NCBI GenBank assembly: GCA_905221605.1
Contig: CAJNDS010000691.1
Location: 670,697 to 734,696 of the forward strand
Source: Symbiodinium natans
Taxonomy: Eukaryota; Sar; Dinophyceae; Suessiales; Symbiodiniaceae
DNA: 64,000 nucleotides
Direction of reading: 5' to 3'
The notes beneath the pieces are model-generated. The model was not told where the DNA came from. It worked only from the letters and a program-made list of their open reading frames with translations, and made no database searches. This document shows, piece after piece, positions 11,401 to 21,439 of this stretch; within the stretch, counting starts at the first letter, position 1; each line of letters begins with the position of its first letter. Position numbers and translations under genes: made by a program.

Positions 11401-13705
11401 GGGTAAGGGTTCAAAGTAAACCCTAAACCCCAAACCGCCGTTCTAAACCCTTAATCCCCCCAAAAAAAAGCAAAACATCCCGACCCTGAGATGAGTGGAG
11501 CTACCCGGCGCTGGGCGTCGTCTGCTGCATGTGCCCATCTGCTGGCCACGATTTGATTTGGCTGGACACCCGCTCCGCCTTCAACCCTAGACCCTACTGA
11601 CCCTACAACTTTAAACCCTAGACCCTAGACCCTAAACCCTAAACCCTAAACCCTAAATCCCGAAGCCTAGGATCCTGTCCGACCCTCTTGGTAGCCCAGA
11701 GGTACCCTTTTCTTCTTTATTTGGGTTCCAGACGACCCTAGAATCCTTAGCAAGTAGCTTCTCCCAGACGCTTGGGATGTTTCATATTTTCATATTTACC
11801 CTTTCTTGAGAAAGCGTTTGCCTTTTCAAAATGTGTTTTAGAGGTTTAAGCGGCCAACCTCGAACAACCCTAGCCCGTTCAGGAGTAGATCTAAGCACGG
11901 GTATGAGTACCCTAAGTAGGGTTATAACCAGCTATAGCCACTTATAACTACCCATGAACCTCTAAGAATTCCCGAGTTGTTGGGCTTTTTGGGAATCTGG
12001 TCCGGGCGAAGACCCGAAACCCTAAAATTAGATCTAAAAGCTGGCAGAAGTGATGTTCCTTTTCTTTGTTGGGGGGGGGGGGGAGGGGACTGCCAACTAT
12101 CGAGGACTACACGAAGTGTGGGCGCAAGGCTGGAGGGTTTCGGGTTTAGGGCTTAAGAGTTGAGTAGGGTTTTCCTAGGTAGGATAAGGGGACCCTTAAA
12201 AGGGAACCCCTTCTGAACCCTCTTCTGGCTCTCTTAAGCAGGGACCTTATTCAGAGGGTCTATATTCCCAAGGGTCCCCCTAATCATATCCCCTAGGTTT
12301 AGAGTGTCGGGTTTAGAGTTGAGTAGGGGTTTCGGATTTGGGGTTTGGGCTTGGGGCTCTTCAGGTCGATCTTGCATACTGCAGGGTTACTCTACGGTTT
12401 AGGGTTTAGGGTTTAGGGTTTAGGGTTTAGGGTTTAGGGTGGGGTTCTACGGCTTTGGGGTCGTCCCTTGCATCATAGCCCGCCGAAATCAACGTCTTTG
12501 CCACCTTGAGGCCCCAACTCAACACCCTCGGCTTGTTGATCCTTTGCCCCAGACGGCCCACTTGGTCCTTCCATTCTGGCATTACCAGCAGTTTCGCTCC
12601 CTCTGGGTGCAGCTGATCGTTACCCTAAACCCTAAAACCCTAAACCCTAAACCCTAAACCCTAAACCCTAAACCCTAAACCCTAAACCCTAAACCCTAAA
12701 CCCTAAACCCTAAACCCTAAACCCTAAACCCTAAACCCTAAACCCTAAACCGTGGTCTCCCTTCGCAGTTTCTCAGGGGGAGCCCCGGGTCGTGCATGTC
12801 GATCAAGAGTTCGACTCTTCCCTGCCGTCAGGTTTTGGGTATTGGGGGTCTCGAGTTGAGTTTAGGGAGTCCAGTTACCTACAACCCAGCTTGAAGTGCG
12901 AACCATAAGCTGCTAAAAGCCTACCCGAAGCCCCGAAACCTTCGTCTCTAAGTCCTCAACCCCCCCCCCCCACCACCCCAATGCAACATCGGGCATCTAC
13001 TTATGCCCTATTTGCACATATTCTTAGTGGGCTTGCCCAGCTACTACAGAGAGCTTATGCACATTGTCAGTAGCTGGAACTTGCCTTGCTGTAGAACCTG
13101 ATATGGTTTCAATAGTCTTGGGGTGAACGTGCCTGTAGTTATGGAGTTCCAGAGCCCCGTTTCCCATAAGTTCTGGATGGTTCAGAGGCATGCCAACTGT
13201 ACGGGAGTTTGGGGTTTATAGGGTTTAGGGTTTAGGGTTTAGGATTTAGGGTTTAGGGTTTAGGTTTAACGCCCAGCGTTTCTTTTCGAACGAAGAAGGA
13301 GCCCATCCTCGATAGGAGCATGTGCTTTGTCACTGTCTCGCGTAGCCTCGGACAAGACGAGCCTGGGAAGTACCGTAGGCGATAGTAACTTGGGGACTGG
13401 GTAGGTAACCTTCACTTAGCTTTTTTGGTTATATAGGATATATATATATATATACATACATATACATATATATATATATGCATACAAGGTTAACCTTTTT
13501 GGGCCAGGGTATTCAGCCCCCCAGGGTTCATGGTATACAGCCCAAGGACATGAAAGTCACGCATCTGGCTGATGATTTCGTCTCGTTTGTCCGCGGCTTG
13601 AAGACTGAAGAGGAGATCGCTTTTCTCCGTTCTTTGCATGTGTCACGTGGGTTGTGTCAGGGCCTCGGGTCATTGTTGCGCACGCCTTCGTTTTGGGCTA
13701 TGTAG
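5490..13705 (+). CDS. SMI1/KNR4 (SUKH)-domain protein, 14 exons
   Basis: I predict exons 5490-5554, 6404-6488, 6967-7010, 7178-7228, 7290-7347, 7427-7509, 7602-7650, 8503-8582, 9135-9181, 9795-9881, 10685-10770, 11491-11576, 12777-12812 and 13547-13705. The ATG is at 5492 and the TAG at 13703. Every junction keeps phase; all acceptors are AG and donors are five GT, six GC and two GA. The product is about 337 aa. The N-terminus starts MAKLTEEEVRGFF and is unrecognised. From exon 7 the sequence follows the SMI1/KNR4 (SUKH) fold family in order: DYKLPEAFKQLL, DHCHIGELMGF, the core PSAGHDLIWLD, then GEPRVVHVDQEF and LADDFVSFVRGL. Family members in yeast regulate cell-wall synthesis; bacterial SUKH proteins are often immunity or scaffold proteins. 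The role here is unknown. The exact end of the last exon is uncertain. Confidence 0.75.
5555..6403. repeat. Intron 1 of the SUKH gene, telomeric at both ends
   Basis: It starts GTTTGGGGTTTAGGGG and continues with TTTAGGG and TGTAGGG heptamers to about 5760. It ends with about 12 CCCTAAA heptamers (6305-6395) and CACGGCCAG. The interior is unique, with an (AT)n stretch at 5970-6002. It is a clear case of inverted telomeric intron ends. Confidence 0.75.
6489..6966. repeat. Intron with a TTTTAGGG octamer array
   Basis: After the donor GTTGGGTTTAGGG come eight heptamers. A nearly perfect array of more than 30 TTTTAGGG octamers follows (about 6575-6838). No CCCTAAA tract lies at the 3' end, so this intron is telomeric at one end only. 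Confidence 0.85.
7799..7860. mobile_element. Family 3 element, left end
   Basis: It begins TTGGGATGTTCCCCCTTATA, the same left end as copies at 24786 and 34682. A matching right end (GGGAACATCCCAA) is not evident, so this copy is truncated or diverged. It lies in intron 7 of the SUKH gene. Confidence 0.55.
8165..8405. repeat. Three tandem copies of a ~60-bp unit
   Basis: Three diverged copies share the words ACGCCGATTCCAGTACT, AATGAAAATCCAGCC and TTGTA. They lie between a TTTAGGG tract (8035-8152) and a CCCTAAA tract (8423-8488) in intron 7 of the SUKH gene. A frame is open across part of it, but the repeat shows no coding signature. Confidence 0.75.
8583..9134. repeat. Intron 8 of the SUKH gene with variant arrays
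   Basis: It opens with TTCAGGGG and TTTAGGG heptamers (8587-8755). It closes with a block of CCCTATAAA nonamers (about 8940-9036) followed by CCCTAAA heptamers (9053-9126). The two ends are opposite in orientation and could pair over more than 70 bp in the transcript. Confidence 0.8.
13394..13517. mobile_element. Family 12 AT-cored element (copy 1)
   Basis: It begins GACTGGGTAGGTAACCTT and ends AAGGTTAACCTTTTTGGGCC, then AGGGTATTC, with a (TA)n core. A second copy with the same ends lies at 21930-22054. GGTAACCTT/AAGGTTAACC form the inverted ends. It lies in intron 13 of the SUKH gene. Confidence 0.7.
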
Positions 13706-14320
13706 TTGGATAACTTCGGGACGCGCAAAATGGATGTTTGAGGCTTCACTGTTTCCCGGTTGTGGCTTCCGCTTTCTGATTGCCATGCTGGCGTCTAGTT
13801 TCCTTGAAAATACAGTGGCGGGACAGGAGGAGCAGCATCTGAATGATCACGCACGTACAGAGATTACTCCGGATCGATCTTGACGAATGAAGCTGGACCT
13901 TGGATCTCAACCAGCACCCCCCCCCCCCCCCCCAACTACCCTCGAAGCATAATAGTAGGGTATATCAACCCCCTCTATAAAAGAGTATAGGTGGGGGGTT
14001 CAGGAAGTAATTTTTTTCCCTAAGGCTCCTGTGCAGTATCTTTCTTGGGCAGTATACTAGAATCCCCTTTAACTAACACAAAAAGGAACTTTTTTGGGTA
14101 GTATACTAGAATCCCCTTTAGCTAACCCAAAAAGGAACTACGTTAGAGCCTTTAGCTATGTTGTACTGGGCACGAATTCCCGACGCCTGAGCAGCGGCTG
14201 GGAAACCTAAACAAGGCCTGGAAGAACCCCCTAAACCCTAAACCCGAAACCCTAAACTCTAAACCCGAAACCCTAAACCCGAAACCCTAAAAACAAGAAT
14301 CCTAAACTCACAGCCCCCAG
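13706..14320. other. Spacer between two gene models
   Basis: It contains a C-run at 13918-13934, a compound family 1 element (14019-14156), and CCCTAAA/CCCGAAA repeats at 14231-14290. There is no supported gene. Confidence 0.5.
14019..14156. mobile_element. Family 1 inverted-repeat element (compound copy)
   Basis: The ends CCTAAGGCTCCTG and TTAGAGCCTTTAG are inverted. The interior word AGTATACTAGAATCCCCTTT occurs twice, so the core has been duplicated in tandem. Related copies lie at 17349-17444 and 17691-17785. Confidence 0.7.
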
Positions 14321-16871
14321 CCAGTGCAGGACTTCGAGTCTTTCGACGAGCCACCAGTTGGCCATATTGTTCAGGGTCATCGCTTTGAGAAGTGGATTTA
14401 GGGTTAAGGGTTTAGGGCTTATAATAGGTGCTTGCATCTTGAGTTTGTTGGCGACACCTTGGTTTGTTACGGGTTCAGGCTGCGCTTGTGGTTGTTTGCT
14501 GCTGGCTCTTGTTTATGCGGCTTCGTGCTTGTTGTTCTTTATTTTGGGGGTGTTTGGGCTTTCTGGCACCACCCTCTCTCACGCAGACAGCCTCCCTGCG
14601 TCGTGGGCATGGCTGTCTACCCTGAACCCTATGAATCCCATTTTGACCCGAAGATTGCGATTGCTTACAAGCCCCCGAAACCCCAAACCCTGCGCGCTGA
14701 ACCACAAACCCGGAACCTCAGACCCTGCACCCTATACACCCTATACACCGTATACACCCTATACACCGCATACACCCTACACACCCTGTACACCCTATGC
14801 ACCCTATACACCCTAATTATACACCCTACAGGTTTTTGGCAAAGCGGCCGAAGACGGACGGGGAGGGCGAGGAGGAGGAGGCAGAGGTGGAGGACGAGGA
14901 GGAGGAACCGGCAGGCTCCTGTCGCGCTTTAGGGGAGTTTTGAGTTTTGGGGTTTTGGGAGTTTAGGGGCTTAGGGGCTTTAGGGGCTTTAGGGGCTTTA
15001 GGGGCTTTAGGGGCTTTAGGGGCTATTGGGGTTAGGGGTTTTGGGGTTCCTGGAGTATTCCACGCAGTCTTGACAACGGGAAGTCGAAGAACGGGGGGAG
15101 AAGAATGGGAGAGGTCTGAGCCAAAAACCCCCCCAACCCACAAAACAAAAAGAGATACTTTTCCCGTAATTTAGGGTTTGGGTTCCCTTAGAGCCCCTCT
15201 AAACCAAAAAGGGCGCCCTTTTAATTCTTAGGCTGCTCTTGGTTATAGTACACGATCTTATGCGGCTTCAAGACATGCTTCCTGCTGCTTCCCTCCCCCC
15301 CCCCCCTCCCCAGCCCAGCAGCCCGTGGCTCTAAACATCGTTTAGGGTTTAGGGTTTAGGGTTTAGGGTTTCGGGTTTAGGGTTTAGGGTTTAGGGTGCC
15401 ACCAGAGATCTTGCTCCAGGTTGACCGTCCAGCATGCTGCTGCGCGTCGTGAGCTGTGTGATGGCCCGGAGAGTATATATACACCTTGGTGACCAAATGA
15501 ACCCAAAAAGGGTTTATGGTTCATGTACCTTGAAAGGGATTACAGTAGTATAGGGGATAAGCAAAACCCGAACCCAAGTTGAACCCCAAAAGTCTTTATG
15601 GTTCATAAGCTTTATGGGGGGGTCATTATAGTAGTATAGGGGTTTATTTATCACCCCAACCCAAATGAACCTCAAAAGGGTTCATGGTTCATATACCTTA
15701 ATAGAGGTTCTAGTAGTATAGGGTACCCCTAAACCCTAAACCCTAAACCCTAAACCCTAAACCCTAAACCCTTATAGTTATAACCCCCAGCTCGGGGGTT
15801 CATGTGGTCTCCAGGGAACCGACACAGAGAGTCGTGGTGACAGAGTTGCCCTGTGAAAAAGGGGGTGGGGGGGGGGGTTCCGAAATTAGGGGTATTGGGG
15901 TTTAGGGTTTAGGGTTTAGGGTTTTGGGGGTCTATTTTAGGATCCCCTATTTTCGTAAACCCCGATTTTGGTTGAGCAGCTGAGGTTGCGCGGCTAAGGG
16001 TGCTAGGGCTTGCCAGCCACCAAACCCTTCCAAGCTGCTCCCCACAACCCCTTGGTTCTTAGTCGGGTATGAGGGAATTAGGGGCCCTATATATATATAC
16101 CCTTTTGCCGGATTATATAGGGCACCTCATTCCTTTCCCTACTCAGAACCAGCCAGAAAGCACTCGCATCATTCCAGCTCAGATCCGAAACGGTACTTGG
16201 AACCCGCCAGCGTCCGACACGCTGTTTGCGGTAGCACACCATAGCTCGCGAAAGTACTGTCTCATGCACCTCCTATGTAGTACTTCAGTATTCCACAGCA
16301 CTTTTTGATATACCTACGCATAGTAAGCTACCATATCTCTGATGATGTATTGCTAGAGTCTACATTTGCGTTTGCCGCCAGGTGGTCTTCACCGGAAGCC
16401 CCAGCGGAGTCCTTGCACGAAGAGCTTGCAGATCTAGGAGTGGGTGGTTTGGATTTGTTTTTGGTTTGAGGGGTTTCGGGTTTACCCTAAACCCGAAGCC
16501 CCAAACCCTAAACTACTAAACCCTAAACCCTAAACCCCAAGTTCCAGGACTTGATGAGGAAGACTTGTTCTTCAACGGCCTCTCCGAGCTGAACCTCCGA
16601 GATGCGCTCTTCGCCTGCTGCATCCTCGCGCCTCGGAGGGGCGCATCCCTTGGGTTTAGGGGTTTAGGGTTTAGGGTTTGGGGTTTAGGGTTTAGGGTTT
16701 GGGGTTGGGGTTTCAGGGTTTAGGGTTTGGGGTTGAGGGTCTATGGTTGAGGGTTCAGGGTTTAGGGTTTCGGGTCCTCTGTAGGTTTCTGCGTCAGGGT
16801 CCTTTGGCCAAGGGAAGAATTGGGCCCAAGGTGGTTCAAGAAGTTTGGGAAGTTCAAGTTTTTGGATCGTG
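14321..16871 (+). CDS. Multi-exon gene model, unknown acidic protein
   Basis: Probable exons are 14321-14391 (DFESFDEPPVGHIVQG), 14587-14670 (VVGMAVYPEPYESHFDP), 14832-14926 (KRPKTDGEGEEEE, strongly acidic), 15420-15472, 16183-16253, 16382-16437 (SSPEAPAESLHEELADL), 16548-16653 (LDEEDLFFNGLSELNLRDAL) and 16785-16871 (GPLAKGRIGPKVVQEVWEV). The first three join in phase, as do the last four. The links around 15.0-15.4 kb are uncertain because several frames are open. Donors are GT, GC and GA. Neither end is fixed and the family is not recognised. It lies just downstream of the SUKH gene, on the same strand. Confidence 0.5.
14712..14830. repeat. CCCTATACA-type nonamer array
   Basis: About a dozen copies of ACACCCTAT with small variations end in the acceptor CCCTACAG at 14822-14831. 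It is a telomere-derived variant unit expanded locally and used up to the splice site. Confidence 0.75.
14946..15045. repeat. GGGGCTTTA nonamer array
   Basis: About eight near-identical GGGGCTTTA units follow the acidic exon. They give a spurious LGALGALG reading frame. This is another locally homogenised telomere-derived variant. Confidence 0.8.
15490..15726. mobile_element. Three tandem family 7 elements
   Basis: Three diverged copies share AAATGAACCC, AAAAGGGTTTATGGTTCAT and AGTAGTATAGGG. They begin near 15495, 15567 and 15655. A further copy lies at 53531-53598. GGTTCAT and ATGAACC give the inverted portion. Confidence 0.65.
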
Positions 16872-17035
16872 GTTTTGTAGCCATTTGCGGGGTACAGCCA
16901 CCCATACTTCTAAAACCAGTCAACTACTTCCCCAAGGCCCGGTGAGCGTTGCTGTGCTGATTTGCTCCTCTCGTAACAGCTTCCGGAACGCTACGCGGCG
17001 CCTCCCTGAGACCTTGGGCTCCAAACCCTGAGCCC

Positions 17036-17165
17036 TTAAACCCTGTACATATACATGTAAAAAATAAATGTGTGTATATATATATATATACATAGAATAC
17101 TAGCAAAATAATATGTGTAATATATCTATACATATATATATATATATATGTTATGTATAAGCCCA
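17036..17165. repeat. AT-rich microsatellite
   Basis: (TA)n and (ATAC)-type simple repeats with no coding signal separate two gene models. Confidence 0.8.
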
Positions 17166-17192
17166 AGGCCGCAAACCCCAGCCCAAACTACA

Positions 17193-18769
17193 ATGGCCTC
17201 CGATGCCGCGCGTGGTTTCGAAATGGTGGGCGACGTCGAGTTCAACTCTTTCGGGGAGTGGGATTTTGGGGTTTGGGGTTTTAGGGTTTAGGGGTTTGGG
17301 GTTTGGGGTTTTAGGGTTTAGGGTGTAGGGGGTTGGGGTTGAGGGTTTACCTGAAGGCTCCTACGTAGTACCTTTTTGGGGCTAGTGTACTAGAACCCCC
17401 TAGAAGTAAGCCAACAAGGAGCTGCATTAGAGCCTTCAGGTAGGCCTTATAGGGCTTAGGGTTGGCCAGCGCAGCATGTGGCGAGAAAGTTCTCAAGCAC
17501 TCTGTCAGTGTCCACAACACATCACTCATGTCTGAGAAGACTGAAGAACTACTATTTGCTTAAGAACCCCAAAAAAAATGAAAAATAATAATCCCTATAC
17601 TACCCTTATAAGGAAGAATATATTTCGTTTGTTTTTGCCCTGGGGGAGGGGGCGGTTCTTAAGCAGTTCGCAGAGTAACTGCAAGAAAATACCTGGAGGC
17701 TCTAACATAGTTCCTTTTTGGGGTTGGTTATAGGGGTTTCTAGCATACAACCCCAAAAGGTACTACATAGCAGCCTTTAGGTAAGACAAAACCAGAAAAC
17801 AAGGCAGTGTCCCTTTCACTGTCAGCCCTGGCCCATAAAAAAGAGCCACAAATCCTACACCCCAAGGACTTAAAACAGAGAGCCCCGAAAGCCCTGAAAC
17901 CTAATGTAGGGGTCGGAATAAGTATTAGTGATATTATTCCCTTATGGCCCCTATACACTCAGACTATAGCCGCCCCCAAAACCCTCTTTTAAGTACTAAG
18001 GCCCCTAAAGTAGACACTCTACGTAAACCCCATGCCTCCCTCTGCAAGCTGCAAGCCCTAAACTCTAAACCCTAAACCCCAAGGTCTTGGCCTTGATGAT
18101 CAATGGTCGCATCGACCGCACCAACTGGGCATTCATCCGCCGTGCTGGTCGCAGCGTACTTGGGTCCACAGTGGCCTACCGGGGTTTAGGGTTTAGGGTC
18201 TACCCCCCCGCCCCCCCCTGAGTTCCCCCCTTAAGAAACATTAATGAGGCTTAATGATCCCTAAATGGTCTTCAGTATGGGGGTGGGGGTTCTAGCGGGG
18301 GGTAGTATAGAGAGGGGTAAACCCTAAACCCTAAACCCTAAACCCTAGGGGGTAGTATAGAGAGGGGTAAACCCTAAACCCTAAACCCTAAACTCTAAAC
18401 CCTAAATAGTAGGGGAACCCACGACCTTGGCTCCACCGAGTGAGGCCCAGGGAAGTTGGCTTTTTGTTGTCGGCATATGCCACCTGTCAAGGGCTGTTGA
18501 ACTGAGTAGCTGAGTGAGCACACTTTATACACTTTTTGGGATACTCTAATCCCCTCTAGAAATGAAAGTGTACACCTTTTTTTTTAGGGGGGGGGGGCTT
18601 ATGAACTCAGCAAACCCTAAGCCCGAAACCCTAAACCCTAAACCCTAACCCTAAACCCTAAACCCTAAACCTGTTGAAACACAGCACGACCTCAGCGCCC
18701 ATAGCTCACGAAGTCCCCAGGTACAGCCCCCGCTTGAAGCCAGTTGGTCCAACGCCCTGCATCTCGTGA
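17193..18769 (+). CDS. Small three-exon gene model, about 83 aa
   Basis: Predicted exons are 17193-17270, 18084-18183 and 18696-18769. The ATG is at 17193, the TGA at 18767. Total length is 252 nt and the joins keep phase. Segments include GFEMVGDVEFNSFGEW, VLALMINGRIDRTNWAF and HEVPRYSPRLKPVGPTP. Introns begin |GTTTGGGGTTTTAGGG and |GTTTAGGGTT. The one before exon 2 ends in CCCTAAACCCCAAG. The start is an inference: the ATG might be internal to a longer gene continuing from 16871. The last exon is also open on the minus strand with plausible residues, so its strand is not beyond doubt. No family is recognised. Confidence 0.45.
17349..17444. mobile_element. Family 1 inverted-repeat element
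   Basis: ACCTGAAGGCTCCTACGTAG at the left pairs with GCATTAGAGCCTTCAGGTAG at the right, around a core with CTAGTGTACTAG. It is about 96 bp long, non-coding, and sits in intron 1 of the 17193-18769 model. Confidence 0.75.
17555..17667. mobile_element. Family 2 inverted-repeat element (copy 2)
   Basis: TTTGCTTAAGAACCCC pairs with GGTTCTTAAGCAG. The interior contains AATCCCTATACTACCCTTAT and AAGGAAGA, as in the other copies. It lies in the same intron as two family 1 copies. Confidence 0.8.
17691..17785. mobile_element. Family 1 inverted-repeat element
   Basis: ACCTGGAGGCTCTAACATAG at the left pairs with ACATAGCAGCCTTTAGGTA at the right. It is closely related to the copy 350 bp upstream. Confidence 0.75.
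17905..18011. mobile_element. Family 8 inverted-repeat element
   Basis: TGTAGGGGTCGGAATA at the left pairs with AAGGCCCCTAAAGTA at the right. The interior words TTATTCCCTTATGG and TATAGCCGCCCCC are shared with the copy at 25104-25211, and the ends with 24264-24397. Confidence 0.75.
18296..18412. repeat. Tandem duplication carrying CCCTAAA
   Basis: A unit GGGGGTAGTATAGAGAGGGG followed by TAAACCCTAAACCC heptamers occurs twice head to tail. The CCCTAAA tract was therefore copied together with its non-telomeric neighbour, by duplication and not by fresh telomere addition. Confidence 0.85.
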
Positions 18770-19219
18770 ATGCGCCGATCGGCTGCACATGAATACGGTA
18801 TAGGGCTTAGGGTTCGTAGGGTTTAGGGTTTAGGGTTCAGGATTTAGGGTTAGGGTTTAGGGACCCTACCTGAGCCAGAAACCCTGAATCCCTCATGCTT
18901 GGCGGGTACAAACTTTCTGGTTCTGAGTACGGAATTAGGGAAGTAGCATTATATCCCCCGATATGACCCTTGAAGGCATTCTACAGGGTACCTAGTTCCT
19001 CCATTGCTTACGAAGAACACGCAAGCATAGGAGGTGAGGTTTGACCATGGGGCGTGTCGTCACTTCTTTCCTTGCGTACAGCTTGAGCTTGTTTGGGTGA
19101 ATTTGGGTGGGGGCGGGGGTACCCCGAATATTTTCTCAAAATAGTCTGATCCTAATTCTAGGAACCTTCCTTAAAGGGGCGCTCGCAGATTTTGGGAATC
19201 TCGTGCTTATGGAAAGCAG

Positions 19220-19402
19220 TGTGCAGATCGTGCTTGTGATGGACTTCTCGAGTGCCTGAGGTATGTCAGTGGGAGACAGATGAGTGCCGACATGTTCCAC
19301 GCGGTATTCCAGCCTTTGGCGTCGCAGTCCTCTTCTGCGACATGCTGTGACTACATGGGTGAGGGCTGGAGATATCTCATGGACTACACCAACTGCTGCT
19401 AA
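19220..19402 (+). CDS. Possible terminal exon, cysteine-rich
   Basis: After the acceptor GGAAAGCAG the frame is open for 60 codons to a TAA at 19400. It includes SGRQMSADMFHAVFQPLA and EGWRYLMDYTNCC. A 97-codon minus-strand frame overlaps (19136-19429) and cannot be excluded. No family is recognised. Confidence 0.35.
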   Translation, partial: CADRACDGLLECLRYVSGRQMSADMFHAVFQPLASQSSSATCCDYMGEGWRYLMDYTNCC

Positions 19403-21039
19403 GGTGGCTGAGAGGTGACTGCAGAGCACCCACCCTATAACCGTTGAATTTCACCTTTGGCAAGGGCCACCGGTTCGTGTGCTGAGCACCCGAGCTGGTT
19501 AGGCTCTAGGCTTCTCCGACTTGCTCTCATCAGGGTACAGGTCATGACTGGGCTATCGTTAATTAAGGAACTTGAGCTCCGATACAGTAAGACGGATACT
19601 ACAGTATGTACTACAGAACACCATTGTAAAGTCCCTTAAGCAAGAACGCGGCACAAGGGTTGAAGTGCCCGACACAGAGAGGGTCTAGAGGAAGGGCCGA
19701 TGTATGTGGGCAACGTAGTCCTTGTTGAACTCTGGAGAGTTGCTAGCGGCTTATAGGGTTTAGGTTTTAGAGTTTAGGGCTTGCAGTTTAGGGAACTGCG
19801 CTGGACCCTAAAATTAGCAGTCGGAGGTCAGCATCCACCACGACTTTTGTTCGTGTCCCTTTGCGCCTCATGTTCCGGTGGCTGCTAGCCCCGAACTTGA
19901 AGCACCAGACAGGCCGGGGGTGTAGTGTTCAGGGTTTAGGGCGTAGGGTTGAGGGCTTCGAAAATTCTCAAAAGTTTAACCTTGCACCTTCAAGGAGGGT
20001 TAAGACACCCAACAGGTTTTTTGTTTACTTGCACGGCTGGCCGGCAGTGTGCCTATTCATCTTTTTGGGCTGCGAGATTCCCTTCTGAAACCTCCTTAGG
20101 CCACACAAAAGGGCAACCCTTTCATCCCAGGAGGTTGGACTACCCAGTTTGTAGCGCTCCTGCAGTCTGCTAAGTCTCAAGGTTGGGGTTCAGGGCTTAG
20201 GGTTTTAGGTGTTACGGCCCAAATCCTAAACCCTAAACCCTAAACCCTAAACCTAAACCCTTAGGGTCTAGGGTTCAGGACTATCTAAACCTGATCCCCT
20301 TGGTTCGTATGCCATGGGTCCGAATCCGAAGTCCGTAATCCCTTGAAACCCTGGAAACCCCATAAACCCGATAAAGCCTGTAAACCCTAGAAGCCCTAAG
20401 GGTAGTTCCATGCTCCCTCCGTATGTGCCCTTAAAACGGGGACCCCTTATGCACCCCCTAAACCCTAAACCCTAAACCCTAAACCCTAAACCACTTATAT
20501 ACCCTGCAGAATTTCAGGGCCCATACTTCAGAGTCCTTCAAAGAAAGCACGGGACCATACTAAGGGACCATGTAAGCTAGAGAAACGCGATAAAGCCTTA
20601 CATAAACTCTAGAAACCCGATAGCTAGGCCCAAACGCCTTTTCACACTCTAAGATCCATCCGTCGCACAGCTTGCAAAGATTTTCTAGGGCCCATTTGAG
20701 AGTGGCCAGTTTCCCCTCTGTATCCCCTTCAGGGTTTTGTAGGGTTTAGGGTTTTTGGGCTTTGATTTAGCCTTATCGTGCCTTTGCCTAAGTTTCCATG
20801 TACCTGATAAGGGTACACTTAGGCCTTATGACACTCACTATTGCATGGCTCTGGGCCCAACGCATACTATTTAGGAATATGGGCCCTTATACGGCTTAAT
20901 ACACCTCAAATAGAAGGGGTTTAGGGTTTAGGGTTTTGAGTTTAGAGTTTAAGGGCTTAGGGTTTAGGGGTTTGAGTTTAGGTTTTAGGGTTTAGGGAAA
21001 CTCCACTTTTAGAGTTGTCCTTTCTTGGCGGTGTTTCAG
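19403..21039. other. Mostly non-coding stretch
   Basis: It contains scattered CCCTAAA (20221-20260, 20455-20495) and TTTAGGG (20915-20995) tracts. Open frames at 19861-20173 have no supporting splice context or recognisable composition. I see no secure gene. Confidence 0.4.
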
Positions 21040-21439
21040 GCGTGTGCCTCCGCGATGGAGTCGGCTCACCCACCTCTTTCGGGAGGGGTCCCAAGAAGCC
21101 AAGCCCTAAACCCGAAACCCTAAGCCCTAAACCCTAAACCCTAAAGCTTAGCCCCTAAACGCTTTCCTTACTGGGACCCTTGCATGATGACAGGGTATGT
21201 ACAGAGATTTTTACGACGTCTCCATGAAGAAGGAGGACTGTCTCCGGAAGAGCGCATGTGCTGGCTTTACGCACGTGCGCGACTTCTCGGACCTCGACCA
21301 AGCATTGTGCCAGCACCCTGCCTGACCTACACCAACCCCCCAAACCGATCCAAACCGGAGGTTCATGTTTCGTTTCAATGGTTACATTAAACTCTTCAAC
21401 GTCGCTGAAGTACTGCAAATCACCGACATGTCGCACTAG
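21040..21439 (+). CDS. 3' part of a gene, three exons, unknown protein
   Basis: Exons 21040-21097, 21205-21312 and 21361-21439 join in phase. Donors are both GC (AAGAA|GCC and TGCCA|GCACC) and acceptors are TTTCAG, TGTACAG and ACCGGAG. The stop is TAG at 21437. Segments read GVGSPTSFGRGPKK, FYDVSMKKEDCLRKSACAGF and FNGYIKLFNVAEVLQITDM. The introns are short (107 and 48 nt). The one before exon 2 is mostly CCCTAAA. Upstream exons were not identified. An antisense frame covers much of the same DNA, but the phase-coherent GC-AG joins favour +. No family is recognised. Confidence 0.5.
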
